From assembly GCA_050084515.1 (NCBI GenBank), contig CM114271.1, forward strand, positions 15,500,001 through 15,564,000: a DNA stretch of 64,000 nucleotides, read 5' to 3'. The notes under the pieces are model-generated. The model was not told the DNA's origin and ran no database searches. It worked only from the letters and a program-made list of their open reading frames with translations. The stretch comes from Blasia pusilla (lineage: Eukaryota > Marchantiophyta > Marchantiopsida > Blasiales). Shown one piece after another: positions 47,958 through 59,436 of the stretch; the stretch's first letter is position 1; each line of letters starts with the position of its first letter. Made by a program: the position numbers and the translations under genes.

Positions 47958-50900
47958 CCTGTGGGGTTCTAATTTGGACTATGATCATTCACCATGTGCT
48001 TGTACTCCTTCATTGCCTCCACAAGTCACCATTTCTTGAGTATTCCTTCTTGTTCTATCACAGGAGCAAGCGATCAAATGACTAGCAACTCCTTGTCTTG
48101 CTCAAATTTAGCTCCCATAGTGTTGGTTCCAATCATAGAGATTGGCAAGAAAGAAACACTATGGAGTTCTTTGTAAGCAACTACATAGGAAAGAAAGAAA
48201 AATCCCAAGTTACACCCAATCTTGCATGTCCTACATCGCCTACATTGTGCCACTCAAGAACCCCAATGACTTTGCTTCTTGGAGATCTGGAAAACTTGGC
48301 CTCCAATCTAATCATATTGCTTCACTCAATCTGATTTGATACACCTGTCCAACTAAATATGATTTGATAATAACATCCTACTTCTCTTACATATATCCAT
48401 GTGCACGCAACCATGATCCACAATCTGCAATCTTCCGGACCTTCACATATCCATGACTTATATAGTTCTCTTGTGGGCTTGCATTAAATGAGAAGATTAA
48501 TTTCATTGATGTCCTAAAGCTTTCCACATTCAAATTTCCACTCACAATACACAAATCCTAAGTTTGCTTACACAAAAAAACACAAAAGATAAAGTGACGT
48601 CGGCCTCACAGTTCGAACTAAAGCTTCTTGCATGTCACTCCACCCTAGTCTATTCTTGGAAGGCTCAACTATGTGTTGTGTTGGTTGGTGACAAGTCATC
48701 TTTTTGGAGCCTTAGGGACTTGGCGAGGGGTATAATCCAAGTCGAGGCTAACTAACCAAGAAACCTCCAAGTAGATTCCAAGAAAGCTCCTCAAAGGTCA
48801 TATGTGCACATAGGTTATCGAGGGAAGCCAATAGGTCAACCCTGGCCTCTCCACACCTAAATATACATATAGCCTAGCTATTGAGGCACACTATCTACTC
48901 TTGTTCAACTATAAATACTTTATAATATTTAAAAAACGGAGAAAACACAACCTAGACCTTGATTCGAGCATGGCATAGAAATTTTTTCAACTAACAATGA
49001 AAACTATGAAATTTGAGGATAGATGATGTAAGTAAGAGTTTAAAATAGGAAATAAAGCAAATAAACCCATGCATACACTACAATACAAATTATAACTTTT
49101 TCATAAGATAGTGTTGGCATAAAAAATTGAAGAGAGCTTATAAAAATCCCATAGCTATACTATTATGTGAGGAGGGCCTCTTGGATGGCGACACCTAACT
49201 TTTGCGCAATGTGTCAATTGCGTGTCTTGAGAGTCTACCATGTGTCATGCTTTATCTCATTATCACAACTTACCTTTTCAAATTTAAAACTACTTTTTTT
49301 TACCCCAAAGCGGTTACTCAATGGATCCCTAAAATTCCATAGAAGTGAGTAGAGAAGTGAGTAGCATGAGTTCATTTCTCTTGAGTGCTTCTCACTTTCC
49401 ATGAGAGACAGTAGCCTCAATTCTCATTTCCTATTACTCAATTTAGGCTGACTAGGCGTGTTTAGTGGAGTAGTTGCTATTTTTTTTTAGTAAGCTAAAT
49501 GACTAATGGTTAAAATTTAAAATACATGCAAAGATTACCGTAGGCTGGTGGGCTTCATGTTCAAGTGACGCAAGCAACAATGACCTTAAGAAAAAAGAGA
49601 GGAGCTCTTTTAGTGGAGAATTTCATTAAGCAATATTTTATTGATTTTCAATCCGAGTCAACTACACATCAAGAACGTGCTGATCATATTAGAGAGTAGT
49701 GAGTACTTGAAGCAATAATGAGGGTGAACTTTCATGATTTCTTTATTATTATAGTTGAGTCTACAATGCTTGCCTTAGACTTGAACATTAAAAAAAGAGC
49801 TCCACATCATCTCCTACTATGAAATGTAACACATTTCTTTTGAATACTTGGAGATCAATACTTCTACAAAGGCGGCCAAGACTTCCACCTTATCAATAGT
49901 ATGTATCTATCCTCCTAGGCTAAACCTTCAATCTGCTTCATTTTCGGCATGTTGATTTGTCGCCATCAAGATTAGCATGCACAAACACAAAAATCAATGA
50001 TTAATATTTGGTAGTTGATTTTCTCCCTACTTAACCATTATCCAGTGTCTGAATGTAAAATTCTCAAGGGAGTACTTCACAATGATTAGATGGATAGCTA
50101 AAACATCAACACAAGGAAAGAAGCCAGTGATCTTGACTATTGGGCTGTCAAAAAATACTTTGGAGTAAAGTCTCCAAATGTCGTTACTTATGTGAGAGAA
50201 TACAATAAATCAACTTCATCAACACAATACATTAGACCAGCAAGCCCAAAATACTCAATTTTGAATCCGAAAATCATAATAGATCCAAATGTCAAGTAGT
50301 CTATAGAAAAATGATAGAGGAAATGGCAAGGGAGGTTTAGGAGTCATGAAAGTCCTAAAAAGGACTACACTGTTCAAGTAGGCAAAACTACACGAGAGTC
50401 ACTTGCATATTTTTCAAGTCCATCTGATCAACTTTTTGTGATTCAACTCATGAGTCCAACCCTTCAAGAAATTCTACCTCACTCAAAAATTATCTCAAAT
50501 TTTCAACCAACTCAGATTCAGAGTACTATCCACCTCCTCAAGAGTCCCTCGAGTATGAACAAGTAGGTGCTACACTAAAGGAACCTATTGATCTTGAGAG
50601 CTCATAGAGGAAAAGACTCAAGTTCGAGTCCTAGAAGGCTCATGTCAACTCTTGGATGGGCACTTACATATACCAACTATGTAGAGCTCAGATGTATTTA
50701 GCTGAATCAAAGAAAAATGCTCTTCAAAAAGTCATATCATAAGTGCGACAACACTTGAGATTCTCACTCTTATTTATGAATCCTATTCATGTGCAAATGT
50801 GTGATCTCACTGATTTTTTTTTCCCTTTTCCACTTTCTCTCCTTTTGTCTTCTTGCACATGATCGCATCTTTTAATCATCTCATGCCCGCAAGTTGCATT

Positions 50901-51138
50901 GCAGAAATCAATAGTAACTTAGGTGCGATTTAGGCAAGAAACTAGATAAGGAGGGATGAGCGTAATGAGCAAATTAAGAGCAAGCAAGAACATGTAACTG
51001 AAAGCAAGTAATAGGAAAGAGCCATAAAGGATTTTTGAGTAGCCGCGACCAAGCAACAATGAGCAAGGGCTAACATCCAAATGTAGAAAGGAGAGAGACA
51101 AAATCCAAGAGTTACATGGAGAAAAAATTTGAAGAGAA

Positions 51139-51141
<3 letters not shown>

Positions 51142-51210
<69 letters not shown>
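51142..51210. repeat. AG dinucleotide microsatellite
   Basis: About 34 AG units. On the minus strand it creates an artificial Ser-Leu repeat in an otherwise open frame (50919-51284), which is not a credible protein. Confidence 0.95.
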
Positions 51211-51212
<2 letters not shown>

Positions 51213-52745
51213 CCAAGAGCCTTTCTTGGTATGCCAAAATTTGGTGCTAGAGCGGCCAAGAGGGGAAGAGCAACAGAGAGCCATAACTAAGAGAAGAGAA
51301 TGCCAATAGCCGAGTCTTGTGGTCGAAAGTCCTTGGGTTCCTTTTATTGGAACTATGTTTTCATTTACGTGCTTTATAGGGAGCTAATCTATAGAGTCGA
51401 GAGTTGTGCACTAGAGCATCAACCAGGAATGAGGGGGTTTGTGGGTCAAGCAAGGATGTGAATCGAGGGCAGATTTGAGTTGAGACTAAGGTACACATCT
51501 ACCTGAGTAGAAGGGCCCAGACGTCCATACTTAAGCCACCGCCAAGTAGAGAAGGAATCAAAGGGCCAAATTTAGATGCCCTAGATTGGATGGCCAGATC
51601 TAAGTCCCAAGATAAAACATTTATATTTGGGGGGAAGATGGACGGTTGGATGGCCACTTGCACTCTTTTCAATTTCTGGTATCTCTAAGGGTCCTTTTTT
51701 TCTCAATATTTCATACGTTCTCCTTCCCTACGGAGGAAACATAAAAAATCCTAACTTCAAAAAAATTTCCCCAAACATGTCTTCTACCCTCATGTTATGA
51801 TTTCTTGTTTGGAATTTTTTTTCCTTACCATATCTACTTTCTTCATATTACAAATGTCCTCTGTCTTTCATGAGATTTTTCGCATATTTTCTTTCATTGA
51901 TTGTAGATTCTATCTATGCCCACGTATGACCTTTCAAATTTTTTGCCAAACCATTGGTTTTATTTCATTATTCTTACATGGCGTTTTATTGTTCAAGTCA
52001 TTGTAGGGGAGTATTGAAAGAATGCAGAAGGAGTCATTTCATGACATAACAAACCTACCACTTCCAAACACAAGAACAAACAATCCATCGGCTTCATAAA
52101 TTAATTCAAACATCTCCAACGTACGTTAACTATTTTCTTCATTCCATTATGCTTCGTATTTTATATAATGTCATAATATTATGTTTAGGTTAAAAAATTA
52201 TGTAGAAGTTACTAATTTTGTGGAGTAAGAACTACACACTCTCTATTCCATCAAAACCTCTCGACATATGTGATTTTCAAAGAGATTTACATGGCGAGGC
52301 CCTAAGATAAAATCGTGAAATTTGTGCGGAGAAATTAGCTATTCAAATGATATAAGCACATCTTCCTTGAATATCCCCAATGTAAGTTCCTTCCTTTGAA
52401 ATTTTTCATCTGATTTCCTTTTTTTTCATATTTATCCCAAATATCATTTAGGTAAGTTAAGACTTATTAACTTCATTGTGTGAAAAAACATATTAGAATA
52501 CCATAAAACCCTAGGGATATACGATATTTTTGAAAAGTATTGCATGGTGAGGCATAGAGACAAAATCGACTCATTCATGGGCAATTCCCTCCAAAGGAAT
52601 ACATCTTCCCCAACTTCAAATAATGCCAATGTAAGTTAATTCTACAGTAAGGTATTTGACTCTACTTTATTTTGACTTCATTGTATGAAAACTATTTTTC
52701 TGGACCTCCTCTTCCATCAAATTCTACATATATATACATGATTTT

Positions 52746-53640
52746 ATGAAGGTATTATGGGCTGAGGCACAAAAAAGAAAACAAGCTCTTTGTATAGAGA
52801 AGTTGGCACATGAAAAAGAGAATAGATGGATTTATCAGAGGGAAAATAAATGGAGAAGGCGTGCCCTTCAACAAGACTTGGATGGTGCTCTTATTATAGA
52901 GGTAATTCAAGATGATATATATAATGTCCCATTGGACTCTCCAATTCAAGATGTTGTGAGATATACACAGATTTGATTACGTGACAATCCTTTTTTTTTG
53001 GTTAATTTGAATATTTTTTCAATGAAAATTATAATTTATCTTTTAGGTGTTTAGGTGAGAATAATGCTATGGATATTCCTTCTCATGATAGGAATACTTC
53101 CGATCCTCATTTCATTCAAAAAAATATATCCTGAAGGATATGGGGTTGAGATACCTAGTGTGGCAATCATTAAAGAGGAGGTGTGTATTCTTGGAGATCA
53201 AGAACATGAAGCCGTTGAGGATGCTTCCATACTTGAATTATTGAGATATGTTATTGAGTTATGTACATGAAAGAATTGAGAACATACTTTTACACTTTGT
53301 GAATGGAAACCCAAGAGTCAGAGGAGCTATGCTTCCTACTTCAACAAATGTTCATATATTGGCTAATATGCGGAGGATTGTAAAAGTCAACAAGTTACTC
53401 AAGCTTGCACTCATTCAAAACTTCAAAGAAAGTGATGTAAGAAATTGGGATGCCTTTAATTGTAAGTCGATAAATATGTTGTCTTACTATTGGAAATATG
53501 ATTGAGATATGTCCTTCATGTCATGCTTATCATTGGAAATATGAGAACATAAAGGCTACAAGGTTTCCCAACTCACCTTTTGGTATATTTTGCGATCATG
53601 GAAAAATACAACTTCCATTATTGAAAACGAGGGGGCTGGT
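52746..53640 (+). pseudogene. Helitron Rep/helicase N-terminal fragments
   Basis: The diagnostic part is at about 53506-53640: MIEICPSCHAYHWKYE, then FGIFCDHGKIQLPLL. This matches the Cys-rich segment (CxxCxAxHWxxE ... CCxxGKI.LP) that precedes the Helitron_like_N domain in plant Helitron proteins. Upstream frames (52746-52976, rich in Lys, Arg and Gln; 53055-53270; 53248-53505) have the composition of the Helitron N-terminus but are interrupted by stops. The sequence then breaks off into GAGAGA-rich DNA, so no Rep or helicase motif remains. A Helitron-like 3' end occurs at 34608 but is not obviously the same copy. Confidence 0.6.
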
Positions 53641-54540
53641 ATTCCGGTAGGAGAGAGAGGAAGAGAGGAGAGACTCTCTTCTAAAAAAGGACAAAATCCT
53701 CAACCTCTCTTCAAAACTTTATTCTATTTTTAAAGATTCTCCTCTACTTCAAATGCAAGAAATGTTTAAAAGAGAGTTACTAGTGGACCAGATTGGGGCA
53801 AAAACTAACCTCATTGTTTCAGACCAAGTTCTGAAAATGGAAATGTGAAGCCCTCTTTGAACATGCTTAAATCACTCTCTATGTAAGCCACATTAGGGTG
53901 TGAAGGGTATCAAAGTTTTTACTAGACTATTTGTGTAAGCGAGATTTACCAAATTTCTATGTAAGCCAACAAGAGTAACTACAGTGGACTTAAGGAGTGA
54001 AGGATGAGGCTTCTCAATAGACGAAAAGATTATGGGCTCTTATTCCAAGACTCCCAGCCTCATTCCCAACACTTTCTCAGAATTCAACAACCAGTTATGA
54101 CAATCTTGAAGAGAAAGGAAGTCAAAGAGAGGAGAGATGATTTGCTAATAGGCTTATTCACAAACTCCATTATTCCTTCATTATAGTTTGTCAGAAATGT
54201 GTATGTTGCAAGAAATAGATATTAAAGATGGACTTGAACTTGGAAGTAGAGGATACAAAAAGTAGTAAAGAGACAGTGAGGATGTGAGGTTGGTACAAAA
54301 TGGAGGATTGCAATTTTTCCAAGAATGACTCAGAAGACTAGGAGGCCATGGATGACATGCAAGACTTGGCTAAGCAATGCATATATGGAGTCTTTTATTA
54401 AGTTGATGGATGTTTGGAAAGTATGGTTAAACACAAATGTCATAAGTTAAGGAAGCCAAAGTGATGAAGGAAATGACAACTAGTTCTGGGAGTAGCGAAA
54501 AATCATTGGAGACAAATGGAATTGAATTTTGATAATTGAC
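53641..54540. other. No gene recognised
   Basis: GA-rich transition followed by sequence with only short frames. It borders the palindrome cluster that starts near 54540. Confidence 0.35.
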
Positions 54541-57500
54541 CAACCTAGAAGTCATTCCTACAAGAGTCGGAATCCCACAAGTTGCAGGATATGAGAAGAG
54601 AAGTTTGCAACCTCTTAGAAGATTACATGTTAGAAAAGTATGGTTTGAAATGAATGGAGGAAAGAGAGGAAAAGATATAGGCATTCATTCATGAAACTTG
54701 TCGGAATCCGACAGGTTGCATGACATAACTAAGTATAGGAAGAGTTGTAAGATATGACTAATCAGAGATAAGGAAAAAAAATGAATGAGAGGAAAGATAT
54801 GACCACTGAAAAATTGAAGGAAATAACCTAACCTACATGTGAAGATATGATAGGAAACCCACAGGTTCCATTCAGATTAGAGGTTAGAGAAAAGAAAGAG
54901 CGAGTGAGATGAAAAGGATGCAATCATACAGACTTGCAACCTGTCGGAATCAGATAAGTTGCATGAGAGGATGGAAATTAATTAGGGTAACAAGAAGGAA
55001 ACATCAATATGAAGAAACGTTAGGAAACACACAAATTCCATTTAGACATGCAACCCATCGGAATTCGACAGATTGGAAGACATGACGACGACTATAACAA
55101 TTATGAGACATGACTCTCAAAGGCAAGAAAAAAAAGATAAGGAAGGACAACATTGTCACTGCATGACATGGCTGCTTGCAACCTGCCAGAATTCGATGGG
55201 TTGCAAGACCTATCATATTTGAAAATTCTTGCTACTCATAACAAAACCTTGGTTACAAAAAAGAAAAAGAATGAAGGCAGTCATCTGAAATTCATAGTAG
55301 GCAATCATCTGGACCTCCAACCTGTTGCAATCCGACAGGTTGAATGACATAATGTAAGCAAAAAGGGCTCAAAAGAAAACCTCCACTGGCTGCATCCAGA
55401 CATGCAACCCGTCAGGTTGCAAGATATGACAGCAAAAGAAATAGTTGTGAGACATGACTTATTAGAGGGAAGACAAAAGAAAGGTTAACATCGACACATG
55501 CGCAACCCGTCGAAATCCGAAAAGTCACAAGACATAAGAACTAAAGAATTTCAGGAGACATCTTCACATCAATGCGATAAAATCATAGCAAGTATAGAGG
55601 TTCCATTCTGACTTGCAACCTGTCGGAATTTGATGGGTTGCAAGACATACCATTTGTCCACAAGAGATTACCAGAGCAAAAAATCGATTTCAACATGTCG
55701 GAATTTAACAGCTCCAATAATACCAAACCATTAAAATCAAGAAAATTTTATGAAAAACATCAAATTCCTTTATTACAATTCGTTTTCAACTTGGATATTT
55801 ACATTGGATTACCTAAACTAGAAAATCTAGTCTATGATCTCTTTTGCCTCGTCATTTGCAAAATTGTTCCTAACTCTTATTGGTTCTTGTATAAGGGACT
55901 TATCTGGGCTATCCACTAGCTCCTCTTCACAATTGTAGGTGAGGATTGAGAAACAAGGAGAATTGGAGAGCCTTCTCCCCCTAAAAACACCCATATCGAT
56001 TCCATGTGGCCCAACATAAGTCCCAACGTCTGTCCCGACAAGTTACCTTGTATGTTCTACAAAGGGACACCCATCTAGAATCAATATCATCTAGAACCCT
56101 AAACCTCCGCTTGAAACCACTACAACCCAACTCCAAACGCTTGAAATCCAAGACACCTACGCACTCACTTGTCATCATTAGAGAGCTCTTCTAGAATCAC
56201 CGCCGACTTTGCTCGCATAATTTTTGGAATTACTGGTAGTGACGATGGTATCATCACCAATGGCTCTCATGCATGTGCACTTTTCCGTGAAGGCGACCTA
56301 TAAAATCTTAGTTACCTCTCCTAATCCGCCTTTGCCTCATGATAAAGTGCAAATAGCTGCTTCCTTGACTCCATGCACAGAATGTTTCTTCCACTTTGCT
56401 AGAAGGCTCTTACATTGGCCCCAAATAGCCCCACCAGATCTAAGACTAGGTCACCAAGCCTCGAGGAGAGCTCCACTAGGGTTTGCATAAGCGTCGTAGA
56501 CTTTTCCCTCCCTCCAAGACGCAACGTTCCTTCCTCCATGACAATTCCCGGGGATGAATTGTAGAGGCTGTTCAATGTGTAACCATTGGAGGCAGGATCA
56601 CAATGATCCTCGATCTAAAAAATCTCGGACCTATGCTCCGGTCTGATGAAACAATACACATACAAATACTTGGACTGTGCAGAAGAAAATGGCAAAAGCA
56701 TGTAAGCTTTAAGGAGGAAGTGTTTCAAGGAATGATTTTCTTGCAAAGCAACCCAACGGATCCCAACGGGTAGCAAGTATTAGAATTTTGATGCATAGTT
56801 CTAAAACACTACTGAGCAAAAAATAGTCATAAACTTTGGAGGGGCCCATGCAACCTGTCAGGATCTGACGGGTTGCTCAACACCTCCTAATTGAATAAGA
56901 CTCAATTTGGATCCATGTATTTGGGTGTATCTGCAACTTGTTGGAATCCGATGAGTTGTAGAATGTGTTGCACGTGCTCACATAAAAATGGGATTTTCAA
57001 ACTGTCGGAATCGGGGCGTAGGAATAATGTACTCCCTTAAACCAAATCCGATCAAATATTTGTAGTTTGATTTTGAGGACTTACCCAGAGTTGTTTTGTT
57101 GGAGATCTCAACGGCGAATCATTCTTGACTATCCAAGACTGCGCCGTCTACCACTTCAGTGATCGCTTGACGCAATGCAAGTTGAAGAGCTCAATTTTGC
57201 AGTCTCTAGTCAAAACAAGGAAACATCCCTTATCACTCAGATACACATTTGCGAAGGAGAACATCAATGCGATCTGATCGTATATGAAGGGAGACTTCTA
57301 ATCTGGAAGAGTGTCGCGTGGTTCATTGTCTCACAACCTGAATCCCAATGTCAAATCTACAATTAGGAGATCAACTGTAATCTCCTTAGCTATCCCATTG
57401 ACAATCTATGGGGCATGTACACCATATGATAACAACCCGATTCCAACGGTTTGCAAATCCTATTTATCTATCAGCAGTCACGAATGCTTGTGCCTCCGTA

Positions 57501-58655
57501 TTAACTTCAAAATACTCCTCAACCTTCAAGACATTGAGGATCTCCTCCTTGCCAGTTGCAGCTGCATCATAGAATGCTTGTAACGTTTGGTCGCTAAGCT
57601 CCTATTGGTTGTTGAAGTCCGACCAGACTGGACAATTCAGAACTCCCCGATCGATTATTGCTTGAGCCATCTCCACGTCGTACATGGAGAATCCATGTCC
57701 ATTTGGAGGAGCAACCCACAATTTGCACGCGACGGTTTTTCGTTGGCGTCTAGTAATTGCCTTCAACTCCTTGATGAAATTCGGGATGAGCTCGGAGTTG
57801 CATCTTGCTCGCCGTGTACTTCGTAGTTGCCGACACAACACCATGGATGAACTTCGTGCTCTCGGAAGCTGAAACCTTCTCCCTGGGCTCCAACACCAAT
57901 GTTGCATTTCTCTTTGCTACCTGGATTTTAGACAAGCATAGAATTGTAACGATTGCATCTTAGGAGGTGTATGTGTTCGCACAAGTCTTCTTCTTGATTT
58001 GTGCTCTGTTAGTGAGCATCTCATCGACCACTTCGTCTCCTAGGAATCCTTTGAACTGAGCAATGTGCAATGTAAGCATCTTCTTCATCTGTCGTATACT
58101 TGGATCCAATGATGTGTGACATTCTCTTCCAAAACGACCCTTCAAGGTTCAATCCTCTGTTATAGTTCATATATCATGCAACTTGTTGGTTTTAGACAAG
58201 TTGCACAAAGACTAACATTGCCATACACAAAAAAATACGAACATCTGACCTTTGCTTGCAACTTGTCAAAGTCCGACAGGATGGAAAATTTCCTTTAGAA
58301 AGCTTCTTTGGTAGATGGCCTTGGGAGTTGCAACAACCCGTCAGTGTCCAAATGGTTGCACCGCCATGAGATAAGTCTTTCCAGAATACAACCTATTGGA
58401 ATCCGACAAGTTGCATCCAATCCCTGTCGGAGTCTGAGAGATTTTGAATCCCTCGACTTATCGATTGACGGATCGGCCTTTTTGCAACCTATCGGACTCC
58501 GACGGGTTGCAATTTCCCAGCAACTTGTGGAGAATGACATTATCTTAGAGTCTTAGAGTCTCAACTCCAATGGGTTGCTTTTCGTCCAAAATTATACAAC
58601 TCTCGGATAAATTCTGTAGGAGTTGCAACCCGTCGGACTCCGACGGGTTGCCCCT
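54540..58655. repeat. Cluster of about 20 dispersed 30-bp palindromes
   Basis: The core is TTGCAACCTGTCGGA followed by its complement, in variants. Clear copies: 54696-54720, 54934-54963, 55049-55076, 55177-55206, 55317-55344, 55405-55421, 55503-55529, 55615-55643, 56850-56876, 56935-56960, 58255-58282, 58386-58416, 58482-58512 and 58623-58651. In the last, 12-bp arms (58625-58636 and 58640-58651) are perfect around a 3-nt loop. In the 54.7-55.6 kb block the spacing is about 90-130 bases, and copies are often followed by AAGACATGAC-like words. The sequence between copies is not itself strongly repeated. No named repeat family is recognised. Confidence 0.85.
57750..58145 (-). pseudogene. Unidentified minus-strand frame with one stop
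   Basis: Two stretches in the same frame (57960-58145 and 57750-57935) are separated by one stop and together encode about 130 residues, with phrases such as FKGFLGDEVVDEML and STKFIHGVVSATTKYTASK. I do not recognise the family. It lies inside the palindrome cluster and may be a remnant of the element carrying it. Confidence 0.3.
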
Positions 58656-59436
58656 GAACCTAACTAGTGCCTGGTATCTCCATTGGTACGATGGATGCTC
58701 CAAGACCAATCTATCACATACTCCTGCATCTTGGTTTCAACCACCCCTCTTAAGGTGTTATTCTAATAAGGTGTTTCACCCAATTCTCAACAGAAGTTGC
58801 ACACTAGCTCTTCATGCAATCCATATCATTTTCCATTTCAGGTTTGTAAGTGATTACCCTCATCTGCATGGTTCAGTGGAAGACCTTGTCAGAATGTACA
58901 ATCTTTCCATCTCTTGACGTTTTAAAAAGTGAAATCTAAAAGAAGTTGAATTTTAATTTCAAAAAAGATATGCCCAACTAGTGGAAAACTGAATCTCCTC
59001 ATAGTGACTTGTTTCCTTGTCACTTGAGGCTCTCGATATCCCCTCTGCTGCCACACTCGAGGGCTGCATTTTGGAGTTTCATGCAACAAGAACAAATTGA
59101 CAGGAAAATTTTACGCAGACAGATTATTCCATTCCCATCCAAGTTTTCCTTCGAAACTGAAAGCATTCCCAAGTTGGAAGACCAGGCAACAGATGTTTCA
59201 GATTGCGGTATCACATTTAAATGAAAACTAGAAATTAAGTTGAATCTGGCTCAGTGGAGCAATAAATAATCTGAACGCATCACTAGGTTGTAAGGAAAGC
59301 ATGATTGAACAAACTCACATTTACACTTGGTTCAACAGTCTTAATGCCACCAAACCTCACTCCATTCAGATGTGCGTTAACAGAATATTTTTTCCTGTAC
59401 TCTTTAGTGGTTATCTACAGAGCAGCTACCTGACGT
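58656..59436. other. 3' flank of ATG10
   Basis: No separate gene was recognised. The part nearest 59436 is likely the 3' untranslated region of the minus-strand ATG10 gene. Confidence 0.4.

Larger units (their letters stand above)
46401..52000. other. Repeat DNA without recognised genes
   Basis: Short open frames on both strands lack motifs. Contains the hairpin at 47880-47957 and an AG microsatellite at 51142-51210. A segment near 50580 shares an EPIDLES-like phrase with 31170. No RNA gene was recognised. Confidence 0.35.

Noticed and set aside
50919-51284. Ser-Leu repeat protein on the minus strand
   Set aside because: Produced entirely by the AG microsatellite at 51142-51210.
57602-57907. 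101-codon minus-strand frame
   Set aside because: Overlaps another minus-strand frame in a different phase and has no recognisable domain; kept only as part of the decayed region.
54540-58655. Possible CRISPR array from regularly spaced palindromes
   Set aside because: Plant nuclear context, degenerate repeats, irregular spacing and no cas genes.
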